Origin: PWND01 sp964601515
GTDB lineage: Bacteria; Bacteroidota; Bacteroidia; Bacteroidales; UBA7960
Direction: 5' to 3'
Length of the DNA stretch: 64,000 nucleotides
Assembly (NCBI GenBank): GCA_964601515.1
Contig: CAZRNU010000002.1
Span: forward strand, 9,274-73,273
How positions within the stretch are numbered: position 1 is the first letter of the stretch; each line of letters begins with the position of its first letter. A program made the position numbers and the translations under genes. The notes beneath the pieces were generated by a model that was given only the letters and a program-made list of their open reading frames with translations, did no database searches and was not told where the DNA came from. Positions 8,678-16,854 of this stretch are shown here, one piece after another.

Positions 8678-10099
8678 ATGAAAATGATTAGAAGAAGAGT
8701 TTTTCCAATAGTTTTATTAGTAATAGTTTGCATTAGCTGCTTTTGTTCATTTGCCAAAGAAGGATATCACATTAAGGTTAATATCAATGGATTAAAAGAT
8801 ACTACCTCCATACTTGCTTATTATTATGGGAATAATCAATACGTAAAAGACACTGCATACGTTGACAGCAAAGGCTTTTTTGAATTTAAGGGAGATTCAA
8901 CTCTTGAAAAAGGCATGTATATGATTGTGCTACCCGGACAACAATATTTTGATATTATAATCGATAATGATCAATTTTTTGAAATTAATTCCGACATAAA
9001 AGATATTTCCGGAAAGCTTACTTTTAAAGGCTCTGCAGAAAATTCAGCGTTTTATGAATACTTAAGAACTCTAAAGCCACTGTCTGAAAACATTACAGAA
9101 TTAAGAAAAATAATGAATGAGCTCGAACTTGGAACAGAAAGGCGAGAATCTGTATTGAAACAGATAAAAGATTTAGAAGAAAAGGCGCAGATTTTACAAA
9201 AAGACTTCTTAAATGACAATCCTAAAGGTTTATTTTCATCTGTTTTAATGGCTCAACAGGTTGTACCCGTTCCTGAGCCCCCTATTAAAGCCGATGGTAC
9301 TCCGGACAGAGAACTACTTTATTTCATGTTTCTAGACGAATATTGGAAGAATGTTGACTTAAAAGATGAAAGGCTATTACGAACTCCTGTATTTCATCAG
9401 AAACTTAATCAGTTTTTCTCTTCAGTAGTTATACAAATACCCGATAGCATTATTACGGCAGCCGATCGTTTTATAGATAAAACTCGAGGAAATAATGAAA
9501 TGTTTAAATATGTTGTTTGGTTCGTAATGAATCTTTCTGAACGTTCAAACATTATGGGTATGGATGCGGTGTTTGTTCATATGGCAGAGAAATATTACAT
9601 ATCCGGAGAAGCATTTTGGGTTAGCGAGGAACAACTTGACCGAATAACAAAACGTGCAATTGCTCAGAAGCCTCTATTGATTGGAGCAGTCGCACCTGAT
9701 ATCAATGTATTTACTCCTGATAGAAAGACTATTTCATTACATGAGATAGAATCAAAATATTTAGTGCTTTATTTTTGGGATTCAGACTGTTCGCACTGTA
9801 AGGTTGTAACACCAAAACTAAAAGAAGTTTATAGCAAGATACAGAATAAAGGGATAAAAGTGTTTGCTGTTAACACAGAGGCTAGCAGGGAAGACTGGCT
9901 GAATTATATCGAAAAGAACAAACTTGAATGGATAAACGTTCACGACCCTGTTAATACAAGCGGATTTAGGGAAAAATATGACCTATTTGCAGTTCCAATT
10001 ATATACGTACTGGATAAAGACAAAAAGATTATTGCCAAGAAAATCAACCCTGAGCAACTTGAAGAACTAATAAATCATTACGAGAGAATGAATAAATAA
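8678..10099 (+). CDS. TlpA-like thiol-disulfide protein with DUF4369 domain
   Basis: A 473-residue exported protein: N-terminal hydrophobic signal (about 8-26), a DUF4369 beta domain (about 30-110; typical KDTTSILAYYYGNNQYVKDTAYVDSKGFFEFKG), a helical middle section resembling DUF5106, and a C-terminal thioredoxin domain (about 330-473) with DSDCSHCK, active pair C371/C374, and VPIIYVLD cis-proline loop. CSHC is atypical compared with CGPC/CPPC. Such proteins are common in Bacteroidota periplasm and are thought to act in thiol redox chemistry or stress; the precise partner is unknown. Upstream hexanucleotide repeat could affect its expression. Confidence 0.9.
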   Translation: MKMIRRRVFPIVLLVIVCISCFCSFAKEGYHIKVNINGLKDTTSILAYYYGNNQYVKDTAYVDSKGFFEFKGDSTLEKGMYMIVLPGQQYFDIIIDNDQFFEINSDIKDISGKLTFKGSAENSAFYEYLRTLKPLSENITELRKIMNELELGTERRESVLKQIKDLEEKAQILQKDFLNDNPKGLFSSVLMAQQVVPVPEPPIKADGTPDRELLYFMFLDEYWKNVDLKDERLLRTPVFHQKLNQFFSSVVIQIPDSIITAADRFIDKTRGNNEMFKYVVWFVMNLSERSNIMGMDAVFVHMAEKYYISGEAFWVSEEQLDRITKRAIAQKPLLIGAVAPDINVFTPDRKTISLHEIESKYLVLYFWDSDCSHCKVVTPKLKEVYSKIQNKGIKVFAVNTEASREDWLNYIEKNKLEWINVHDPVNTSGFREKYDLFAVPIIYVLDKDKKIIAKKINPEQLEELINHYERMNK

Positions 10100-10106
10100 G
10101 GTTATT

Positions 10107-11648
10107 CTATCTGTGTTCTTTTCTTAACAAATCGTTTACTGATTTAACAGGATTAAATGTAATAAGCGGCACTTCAACAAATATCGTTATCCATTTAGCC
10201 ATTGCACCATTCCATAAACCCGGAAGTTCTAGTGCCTTTAGGTCTTTACCATTTTTTGATTTATGACTTATAAAACAAGTGTCATTATCAATAAACTGCC
10301 TTAAATCAAACTGTTCTCCATTCCAACCTCTAATTGCACAAACAAGATCAACAGGGTTAAAATGTGTAGCTTTTTTAAATATTAATTCTTGTCCCGGGTC
10401 TTTCATATTAACTTGCGACGACTCCACAATTTGCAATGAAGCAGAATTGCTTTTATGATCAAAAACCCAGAATGGACCACCGCCCGGCTCACCTTCATTC
10501 TTAACCATTCCGCACACTCTAACAGGCCTGTCGAGAATATTCGGAAGAATTTCAATTCCTTCGGAAAAACTTTCAGGGATAAGAGAAGGGTCTATATTCA
10601 ATTTATCAATAACGAATTCTCTAACATTATGGTAATCTTCTTTAATGAATTCATTTTCATAAATTTTTCTAAGAATTTCATGAATTCTAACTTGTAAATC
10701 AATTAGCAAACCGCCTATTACTTTTTTATAAATAATGGTTGGTTCTTTTAGGGAATCAGGAACAACATTATCAATATTTTTTATAAAAACAAAATCACCA
10801 TCCAGATCGTTAAGGTTTTCTATCAAAGCGCCGTGCCCTCCCGGTCTAAAATGCAAGCTATTATCAGACTCGCGAAACGGATTATTATCCATATCAACAG
10901 CAATAGTATCCGTTGAAGTTTTTTGGAGAGAAAAGCTTATCTCATAGTTCACTTCATATTGCTTCCCATATAATGGGACTAACTCATCTGTTAGTCTTGC
11001 AAAATGCTCTCTGTGGTCAGGAGATACTGTAAAATGAATATGAACTGTTCCATCCTGCATTCTGGCGTAATTTGCGCCTTCTACCAAATGTTCTTCAATC
11101 GGAGTCCTAACCAATCCCTTATCAGCATAATTATGAAACTTAAGCAATCCTTTAGGCAAAGAAGCGTAATCCAGTCCTGTTTCAGTTAGCAACAATTCAA
11201 GTATTAGCTTATAATTTTTAGAATGATAGCATTGCTCAGGATCAATTGCTTTGGCTTCCATGACTTTTGCAAGGTCGCTCCACAAAGCCAAACTACGTAA
11301 CTTTGAAAAGAATGCATTGGCCTCACAATTTTGTTTGCACAATTCATCGGGGCTCACTCCGGCATTAAGCTTATCAAGCCAATTAAAGGCATCCTTAAAC
11401 ATCCTAGTTGCAGCACCACTTGCAGGAACAAACTTCACAACTGTGTAACTCGGGCTATTTTTTTCATAAATTTCAATCCACCTTAAAAGTGATTTTTCAT
11501 CAAGTCTTATAATTCCATCACCAACAATAGCAGGGCGGTCAAGTTTAATAGGAGAAATTCCTTTCTTAAATATTTCTAATTGGGCTTCAACTGATTCTAT
11601 GGTGTTACCCATTGCAGAAATCTGCTCTATATCTTTTTCAGTAAACAT
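10107..11648 (-). CDS. DUF4301 family protein
   Basis: A 513-residue cytoplasmic protein of the Bacteroidota family DUF4301. It carries KFVPASGAATRMFK near residue 75, which is a nucleotidyl-transferase/pyrophosphorylase-like signature, and GGHGALIENLNDLDGDFVFIKNIDNVVPD, recalling the nucleoside-triphosphate transferase fold. These suggest a sugar-nucleotide type of activity but the family has no proven function. It is the last gene of the minus-strand unit with the protease (22 bp) and its upstream neighbour, although that link may be coincidental; it is convergent with the TlpA-like gene, 7 bp between stops. Confidence 0.85.
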   Translation of the reverse strand: MFTEKDIEQISAMGNTIESVEAQLEIFKKGISPIKLDRPAIVGDGIIRLDEKSLLRWIEIYEKNSPSYTVVKFVPASGAATRMFKDAFNWLDKLNAGVSPDELCKQNCEANAFFSKLRSLALWSDLAKVMEAKAIDPEQCYHSKNYKLILELLLTETGLDYASLPKGLLKFHNYADKGLVRTPIEEHLVEGANYARMQDGTVHIHFTVSPDHREHFARLTDELVPLYGKQYEVNYEISFSLQKTSTDTIAVDMDNNPFRESDNSLHFRPGGHGALIENLNDLDGDFVFIKNIDNVVPDSLKEPTIIYKKVIGGLLIDLQVRIHEILRKIYENEFIKEDYHNVREFVIDKLNIDPSLIPESFSEGIEILPNILDRPVRVCGMVKNEGEPGGGPFWVFDHKSNSASLQIVESSQVNMKDPGQELIFKKATHFNPVDLVCAIRGWNGEQFDLRQFIDNDTCFISHKSKNGKDLKALELPGLWNGAMAKWITIFVEVPLITFNPVKSVNDLLRKEHR

Positions 11649-11670
11649 AATTTTTAAATTAAACAGTTTA

Positions 11671-12756
11671 TTACTGATTTGTATTTATCGGTTTTGCAAG
11701 AAACCTTTCCTGAAATAATCTGATGTAATGATTGCTATTAGCTATCAAGTCTTGCAATAACTTTTTACACGCTTCCTTTTTGAAATCATCATCAAACATC
11801 AAGAATGACAAAAGAATTTCATTATTTTTCAGGCTAAAGGTAAGATTTTTTAAAACATAATTCTGTTGTAGAACAAATTCATAAAACATAGCTATATTAT
11901 CATCCGGCAGCAAACATATTGAAATATCAAAAACAACAAATTTAGTTTTATTTGAATACACTATTTTCACAATACCGCCTTGTTGTTCCAACTCCCATAA
12001 GAATGGTCCTGACCTTGATGTCACTGCATCAAATCCACACTCCTCGATAACACCTTCTATTTTCTTTACTATTCCTTCAGGGATATAAGCAGGTGGATCG
12101 TACTCATCGAGGCTGAATTTATGCCCACAATTACAACAATAACCATTATTTAATTCTTCTATAAGCTGTACCCTTCGGCAAGATGAACAACGTATTGAAT
12201 TTTGTTCCTGATAGCTGTAATATAAATCCAAGTTTTCACTAATGTAATAAAATGGCAAAGCAAAACCTATATTTTCAGCCTCTTTAATTATCATAGTATT
12301 GAGTCCTACAACTTCAGCATTCGCATTGAATAATGGACCGCCACTATTACCCGGATTTAGAGGAGCATCAATCTGGATATATTTAATTCCATTGTATTCT
12401 CGATCAACCTTTGAAATTATTCCTGAAGTTGATGTGTAATTCAAACTCATTGGATGTCCAATAGCCAAAACACTTTCACCTTCATTTACAGGGCCTTCAG
12501 ACAAGTCAGGAAATTCTGCTTCAAACCCTTTAGGCTTTTCAAGAAAAGCTATATCTTGCAGCATGTCGACATATAAAACTCTAACAGCTTTCTTTTTTAT
12601 ATTCCTACCTGAAATTACCACTTCTTTATTTCCCTTAACAACATGAAAATTAGTTATAATTAGATCCCACCCGTTCAGAATAAAACCACTTCCGAAGCTA
12701 AAGGGTGTGGTTATCTGAACAATAGCATCCTTATATCGGTCAATTATTTTATTCAT
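11671..12756 (-). CDS. trypsin-like serine protease with zinc ribbon and YbjN-like C-terminus
   Basis: A 361-residue protein with no signal peptide. Residues 1-180 form a DegP/HtrA-like protease core with the full triad: H38 in ITNFHVVKG, D68 in DMLQDIAFL, S138 in NPGNSGGPLF. No PDZ domain follows. Instead there is a zinc ribbon (C190-x2-C193 and C207-x2-C210) and a C-terminal ~130 residues resembling the YbjN/type III chaperone-like fold (inferred from pattern: VKKIEGVIEECGFDAVTSRSG, IVYSNKTKFVVFDISICL). It is therefore a cytoplasmic protease of unusual architecture. Starts within the ATGA overlap with the upstream gene, implying tight coupling. Confidence 0.8.
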   Translation of the reverse strand: MNKIIDRYKDAIVQITTPFSFGSGFILNGWDLIITNFHVVKGNKEVVISGRNIKKKAVRVLYVDMLQDIAFLEKPKGFEAEFPDLSEGPVNEGESVLAIGHPMSLNYTSTSGIISKVDREYNGIKYIQIDAPLNPGNSGGPLFNANAEVVGLNTMIIKEAENIGFALPFYYISENLDLYYSYQEQNSIRCSSCRRVQLIEELNNGYCCNCGHKFSLDEYDPPAYIPEGIVKKIEGVIEECGFDAVTSRSGPFLWELEQQGGIVKIVYSNKTKFVVFDISICLLPDDNIAMFYEFVLQQNYVLKNLTFSLKNNEILLSFLMFDDDFKKEACKKLLQDLIANSNHYIRLFQERFLAKPINTNQ

Positions 12757-14075
12757 ATTTCAGGCTGAGTAAAATTCAAATATGTTATTTCATTTAACAA
12801 GGACTTGCAAAATAATGGCAAACTATTAAAATTTATATTTACACTAATGATTCCTAAATGAGGGTACTCTTTTCTTTCGTCATTTATTATTCTTTTTATT
12901 TCATTTTCAATTTCAATTTTATTTAATGAGTTTAATTTCTCATCATAAAAATTGTTCACCAAACCCATCTCACGAAAGAATTCCGGATGTAATACATTAT
13001 AAATAAGCGTTATCAACTTTTTTGTTGCCGGGTAAACACCAAAATAGTACATACAATATCCTATAATGTATTCATTTAAGCATGCAGTATAGGATTTATC
13101 CGAAGGTCTTGAGGTAAGCTTTGAATTCTCATCCAACTGCTTTAATATGAATTCATAAACTTGTTTGTGACTCGAGGCTTCAATTATTGAAAAAGTGTAT
13201 TTATGCTTTACAAAACTATTTATCAAATCAGCAGAAGGAAGCTTCAAAACTTCATTCAAGTATACTTTAATAGAGTCGAGACGTGCAGTTGATGAAAGGC
13301 TTTTTTGATTATATGAAATAAGGCTTTTATTCAATAATTGCTTAACTTCTCCTTCAGGTACTAATAAAAAATCTATTCTAAACAACAATGTAAGCAGATA
13401 ATACGAGATAATAACCAAATCTTTTTCCTGATCCATCTTCTCTATAATTGCTAAAGTATCAGAAATCCATAATTTCAAATATTTAATTTTTACATTAGAA
13501 AACTTTTCAGTGGTTAATGGCGCATCAATATTAACATTTAAATCGAACTCCCTTATAAATGATTCGCTATCTGATGCAGAATTCATTGCAACTTCTTTTA
13601 GTACGAAAAATAGTTTCTCAGGAGATGTCTCGCTAATTTTCGAATTTGATTTTAGAATAATTTCATTATTATTAATTGCATAACTGCTATAATGAAAATT
13701 GTAATTTTTTGATAATATATATCTGAACAAAGAAGGACTAATTTGCTCATATCTGCCAATTCTGGCATAAATATTAATTTCATCATCAATAATTTCAAGA
13801 TGAACTTTTTGTATTCCCTGAAATATTTTATACTCTTTTTGATTGTTAAATTGGCTTGAAACTACATTTTGCTGAGTGGAATCATTAAGATAATCCATCA
13901 GAACATCGACACTCTCTTTATATTTACCCTCATTATAAAGCCTAAGAGATTCATTGTATTTTCTATTTAAAGATGGTGACTTATTGCATGATAAGTATCT
14001 TCCAAATTCCACATCCGGCAATATCACTTTATCATCTGTAGAACTTTTCTTGAAAAACTTATTAAATAAAGCCAT
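12753..14075 (-). CDS. protein of unknown function coupled to the protease
   Basis: A 440-residue protein I do not recognise. It starts with a basic MALFNKFFKKSS tail, then a segment that looks like a tetratricopeptide-type helix pair (RKYNESLRLYNEGKYKESVDVLMDYL), a middle part (about 95-195) with a beta pattern similar to YbjN-like modules, and a helical C-terminal half. No signal peptide or membrane helix. It overlaps the protease gene by 4 bp (ATGA), so the two products are probably made in fixed proportion. A promoter-like box and a structured RNA region lie upstream. Function as protease partner or adaptor is inference only. Confidence 0.65.
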   Translation of the reverse strand: MALFNKFFKKSSTDDKVILPDVEFGRYLSCNKSPSLNRKYNESLRLYNEGKYKESVDVLMDYLNDSTQQNVVSSQFNNQKEYKIFQGIQKVHLEIIDDEINIYARIGRYEQISPSLFRYILSKNYNFHYSSYAINNNEIILKSNSKISETSPEKLFFVLKEVAMNSASDSESFIREFDLNVNIDAPLTTEKFSNVKIKYLKLWISDTLAIIEKMDQEKDLVIISYYLLTLLFRIDFLLVPEGEVKQLLNKSLISYNQKSLSSTARLDSIKVYLNEVLKLPSADLINSFVKHKYTFSIIEASSHKQVYEFILKQLDENSKLTSRPSDKSYTACLNEYIIGYCMYYFGVYPATKKLITLIYNVLHPEFFREMGLVNNFYDEKLNSLNKIEIENEIKRIINDERKEYPHLGIISVNINFNSLPLFCKSLLNEITYLNFTQPEI

Positions 14076-14114
14076 ATGATGAAATAAAAAGACCTTTAAT
14101 TCGGTTGGGCTATT

Positions 14115-14231
14115 AAAAACCAGTTCCAGACAACACCGTGAATCCTAATTTATTGTTGAAAAACCTTTCAGCCTTTCTTACACCGTCATTCCAGGATTGA
14201 GTTGAATGGTGCTGCCTGGTTAATGGTTTTT
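14115..14231 (-). ncRNA. candidate structured leader RNA or small RNA
   Basis: On the minus strand the ends pair as AAAAACCA with TGGTTTTT and CCAGGCAGCACC with GGTGTTGTCTGG; the only deviations are G-U wobbles, which would be mismatches on the plus strand, arguing for minus-strand transcription. An inner AATCCT/AGGATT helix adds to the hairpin. A TACCTTTG box just upstream (14249-14256) would place the start about 14242. The outer stem ends in T5, so it may act as a terminator-like element before the gene at 14075. I do not recognise the family. Confidence 0.5.
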
Positions 14232-14248
14232 GGAAAAAAAGGATGATT

Positions 14249-14256
14249 CAAAGGTA
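14249..14256 (-). promoter_or_regulatory. -7 box upstream of the structured RNA and protease unit
   Basis: Minus-strand TACCTTTG, exact match to TAnnTTTG; predicted start near 14242, about 10 bp before the hairpin begins. Confidence 0.5.
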
Positions 14257-14493
14257 TAATATTTTGTTTAAATAAAAAAAATGAAAAATAGAAAATATGT
14301 TTTGATGAAGATTATAAATTTACAAAACCTCAATAATATTTTTTTCTGACATAACCAAAAAATACAGATATAAAAAAAATATTTTTTTTATATCACTTTG
14401 AGGAGATTTTTATTTACTTTTCGTATTGTAAAATAAGTCTTATGCTTAAAAAGATTTTTATTTCTGCTTTTTAAATAACGAAAAATTCATCAT

Positions 14494-15015
14494 ATGCGAA
14501 TAAAAAGAATTCAAAACGAAGCAAATCCAGGTGATACTTTATTAGCTGCCGACCTTAGTTTGATGGACTCCTTAATAGCCAAATTCAAAGGAAAAAAGGG
14601 CAATCTAATCCCGTTGCTGCAAGGAACACAATCTTTATATGGATATATTCCAAAAGAAGCATTTCATAAACTCAATAAAGAGGCAGGCCTGGAGCTTAAC
14701 GAAATGTATGGCGTTGCTACTTTTTACGCTCAATTCAGGCTTAGTCCTGTTGGAAAACACATAATCAGAATGTGTCATGGAACAGCATGCCATGTACAAA
14801 ATGTTACAGCCATTACAGAAGCATTACTAGATCATCTTGAAATAAAAGATGGAGAAACTACTACTGACAGGCTTTTCACTGTTGAAACTGTTGCATGCTT
14901 GGGCTGCTGTTCTCTTGCGCCGGTTATGATGATTGGTGAAGAAACATATGGCAAACTTACTCCAACGGAAGCAACAAAAATTATTAAGGAAATAAAACGC
15001 AACGAATTAGGTTAA
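14494..15015 (+). CDS. NuoE/HydC-like [2Fe-2S] subunit
   Basis: A 173-residue thioredoxin-like [2Fe-2S] protein of the NuoE/HydC/HndA family. Cluster ligands are visible as CHGTAC (C-x4-C) and CLGCC (C-x3-C); the domain begins GNLIPLLQGTQSLYGYIPKEAF and contains YGVATFYAQFRLSPVGKH, typical of the family. It is the small subunit of an NAD(H)-linked flavin/Fe-S complex, passing electrons between the NuoF-like subunit and the rest. First gene of a three-gene cluster, 36 bp before the NuoF-like gene; about 260 bp of AT-rich sequence upstream hold no clear TAnnTTTG box. Confidence 0.93.
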   Translation: MRIKRIQNEANPGDTLLAADLSLMDSLIAKFKGKKGNLIPLLQGTQSLYGYIPKEAFHKLNKEAGLELNEMYGVATFYAQFRLSPVGKHIIRMCHGTACHVQNVTAITEALLDHLEIKDGETTTDRLFTVETVACLGCCSLAPVMMIGEETYGKLTPTEATKIIKEIKRNELG

Positions 15016-15051
15016 CCCCTAAAAATTGACAATCATAAAACCAAACATAAA

Positions 15052-16830
15052 ATGAGTAAAACAACCATAATAGTTGGATTAGGCAGTTGCGGGTTAGCTG
15101 CAGGAGCCGGCAAAACCTACGATGAGATAAAACGAATAAAAGATGCTGACAGTCTTGACTTTGAATTAAAGAAAACAAGCTGTATCGGTATGTGTTTCCG
15201 CGAACCTCTCGTTGAAATAATCGACGACAGTGGAAGTTATCTTTATGGAAATGTTGATGTAACAAAGGTTGACGAAATTCTTGAAAAACATCTTAAAAAC
15301 TTCTCTCCTATTCAAGAATATATAGTCAAATCTGACAAGTTCGATTCTCCTGATAAAGATTTTTTTGACGGACAAGTTAAGATTGCTTTAAGAAATTGCG
15401 GACATATCGACCCTGAATCGATTGATGAATACGAGTCGAAAAATGGATATGCAGCTATAAGAAAAATTGCCTCTGAAAAATTAAAACCTGAAGATGTTAT
15501 ACAAAAAGTATTGGATTCAGGTCTTAGAGGCAGAGGCGGCGGTGGTTTTGCCACAGGCATGAAGTGGAAGTTTGCATTTAATAATAAAGCTCCTCAAAAA
15601 TATGTAATTTGTAATGCAGACGAAGGTGACCCGGGTGCATTCATGGACAGATCATTACTTGAAGGCGATCCTCACAGCATACTCGAAGGAATGATTATTT
15701 GCGGCTATTCTATTGGTGCTTCAGAAGGTTATATTTACTGCCGAGCCGAATATCCTTTAGCAATTAAGAGATTGAATATAGCAATTGAAAATGCAAGAAA
15801 AAAAGGCTATCTGGGTAAAAATATTTTCGGCATTGAGAATTTTAATTTTGATATAAAGATTAAAGAAGGTGCAGGAGCTTTCGTTTGTGGTGAAGAAACA
15901 GCTTTGATTGCTTCTATTGAAGGAGAAAGAGGGATGCCTCGACGCCGACCTCCGTTTCCTGCTGAATCAGGTTTGTGGAAAAGCCCTACAAACATTAACA
16001 ATGTTGAAACTTTTGCTAATATTCCTTGGATAGTATTCAACGGTCCTGAAAAGTATAATCAATACGGCACTGAAAAGAGTAAAGGCACAAAAGTGTTTGC
16101 ACTTACAGGCAAAATAAAACACGGTGGATTGGTTGAGGTTCCTATGGGAATTTCTATTAAGGATATTATATACAAACTTGGAGGCGGTATACAAGGCGGA
16201 AAGAAATTCAAGGCAGTGCAGCTTGGCGGACCTTCAGGCGGATGTATTCCGGAGTATTTATCTCATACTCCTATAGACTACGATTCAGTAAATGCAACAG
16301 GTGCAATTATGGGCTCGGGTGGTATGGTTGTGATGGATGAAACTACATGTGTGGTGGATATTGCAAGGTTTTTTCTTGATTTTACTCAGAAAGAATCTTG
16401 CGGAAAATGCACATTCTGTAGAATTGGCACTAAAAGAATGCTTGAAATTTTAACCAGAATAACAAAAGGAGAAGGTAAAGAAGGTGATATCGAGACATTA
16501 GAAGGGCTTTCACATTCTATAAAAGACAGTTCACTTTGCGGACTTGGTCAAACTGCACCAAACCCTGTATTAACTACAATTAAATACTTCAAAGATGAAT
16601 ATGAAGCACATATAAGAGACAAAAAATGCCCTGCATTAAAATGTAAGGAATTAATAACCTACGATGTTATTCCGGAAAATTGCACCGGATGTACGGTATG
16701 TGCTAAAGGATGCCCTGTAAATGCAATTTCAGGAGAAAGAAAGCAATTACACGTTATAGATCATGATTTATGCACCAGATGTGGAGTGTGCTTTACAAAA
16801 TGCAAATTCAATGCAATAAAACTTAGCTAA
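15052..16830 (+). CDS. NuoF/HydB-like NAD(H)-binding flavoprotein subunit
   Basis: A 592-residue protein with the HydB/HndC domain order: an N-terminal thioredoxin-like domain (about 1-85; GLGSCGLAAGA and CIGMC, only three obvious Cys), the NuoF core with the FMN/NAD site (GLRGRGGGGFATGMKW, CNADEGDPGAFMDRS, GAGAFVCGEETALI), the N3-type [4Fe-4S] site (ESCGKCTFCRIGTKRML with a downstream C) and a C-terminal two-cluster ferredoxin (CTGCTVCAKGCP, CTRCGVCFTKC). In bifurcating hydrogenases this subunit is where NAD(H) meets FMN. Its C-terminal ferredoxin domain marks it as HydB-type rather than complex I NuoF. Confidence 0.93.
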   Translation: MSKTTIIVGLGSCGLAAGAGKTYDEIKRIKDADSLDFELKKTSCIGMCFREPLVEIIDDSGSYLYGNVDVTKVDEILEKHLKNFSPIQEYIVKSDKFDSPDKDFFDGQVKIALRNCGHIDPESIDEYESKNGYAAIRKIASEKLKPEDVIQKVLDSGLRGRGGGGFATGMKWKFAFNNKAPQKYVICNADEGDPGAFMDRSLLEGDPHSILEGMIICGYSIGASEGYIYCRAEYPLAIKRLNIAIENARKKGYLGKNIFGIENFNFDIKIKEGAGAFVCGEETALIASIEGERGMPRRRPPFPAESGLWKSPTNINNVETFANIPWIVFNGPEKYNQYGTEKSKGTKVFALTGKIKHGGLVEVPMGISIKDIIYKLGGGIQGGKKFKAVQLGGPSGGCIPEYLSHTPIDYDSVNATGAIMGSGGMVVMDETTCVVDIARFFLDFTQKESCGKCTFCRIGTKRMLEILTRITKGEGKEGDIETLEGLSHSIKDSSLCGLGQTAPNPVLTTIKYFKDEYEAHIRDKKCPALKCKELITYDVIPENCTGCTVCAKGCPVNAISGERKQLHVIDHDLCTRCGVCFTKCKFNAIKLS

Positions 16831-16854
16831 AAACAAAAATACACTATCATAAAG

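Noticed and set aside
8506..8757. Minus-strand frame with alternating Thr-Leu repeats
   Set aside because: It is the reverse translation of the hexanucleotide repeat and overlaps two real genes.
14115..14231. SRP (4.5S) RNA as identity of the hairpin
   Set aside because: The conserved SRP domain IV sequence (GGAAGG...AGCAGCC) is not present.
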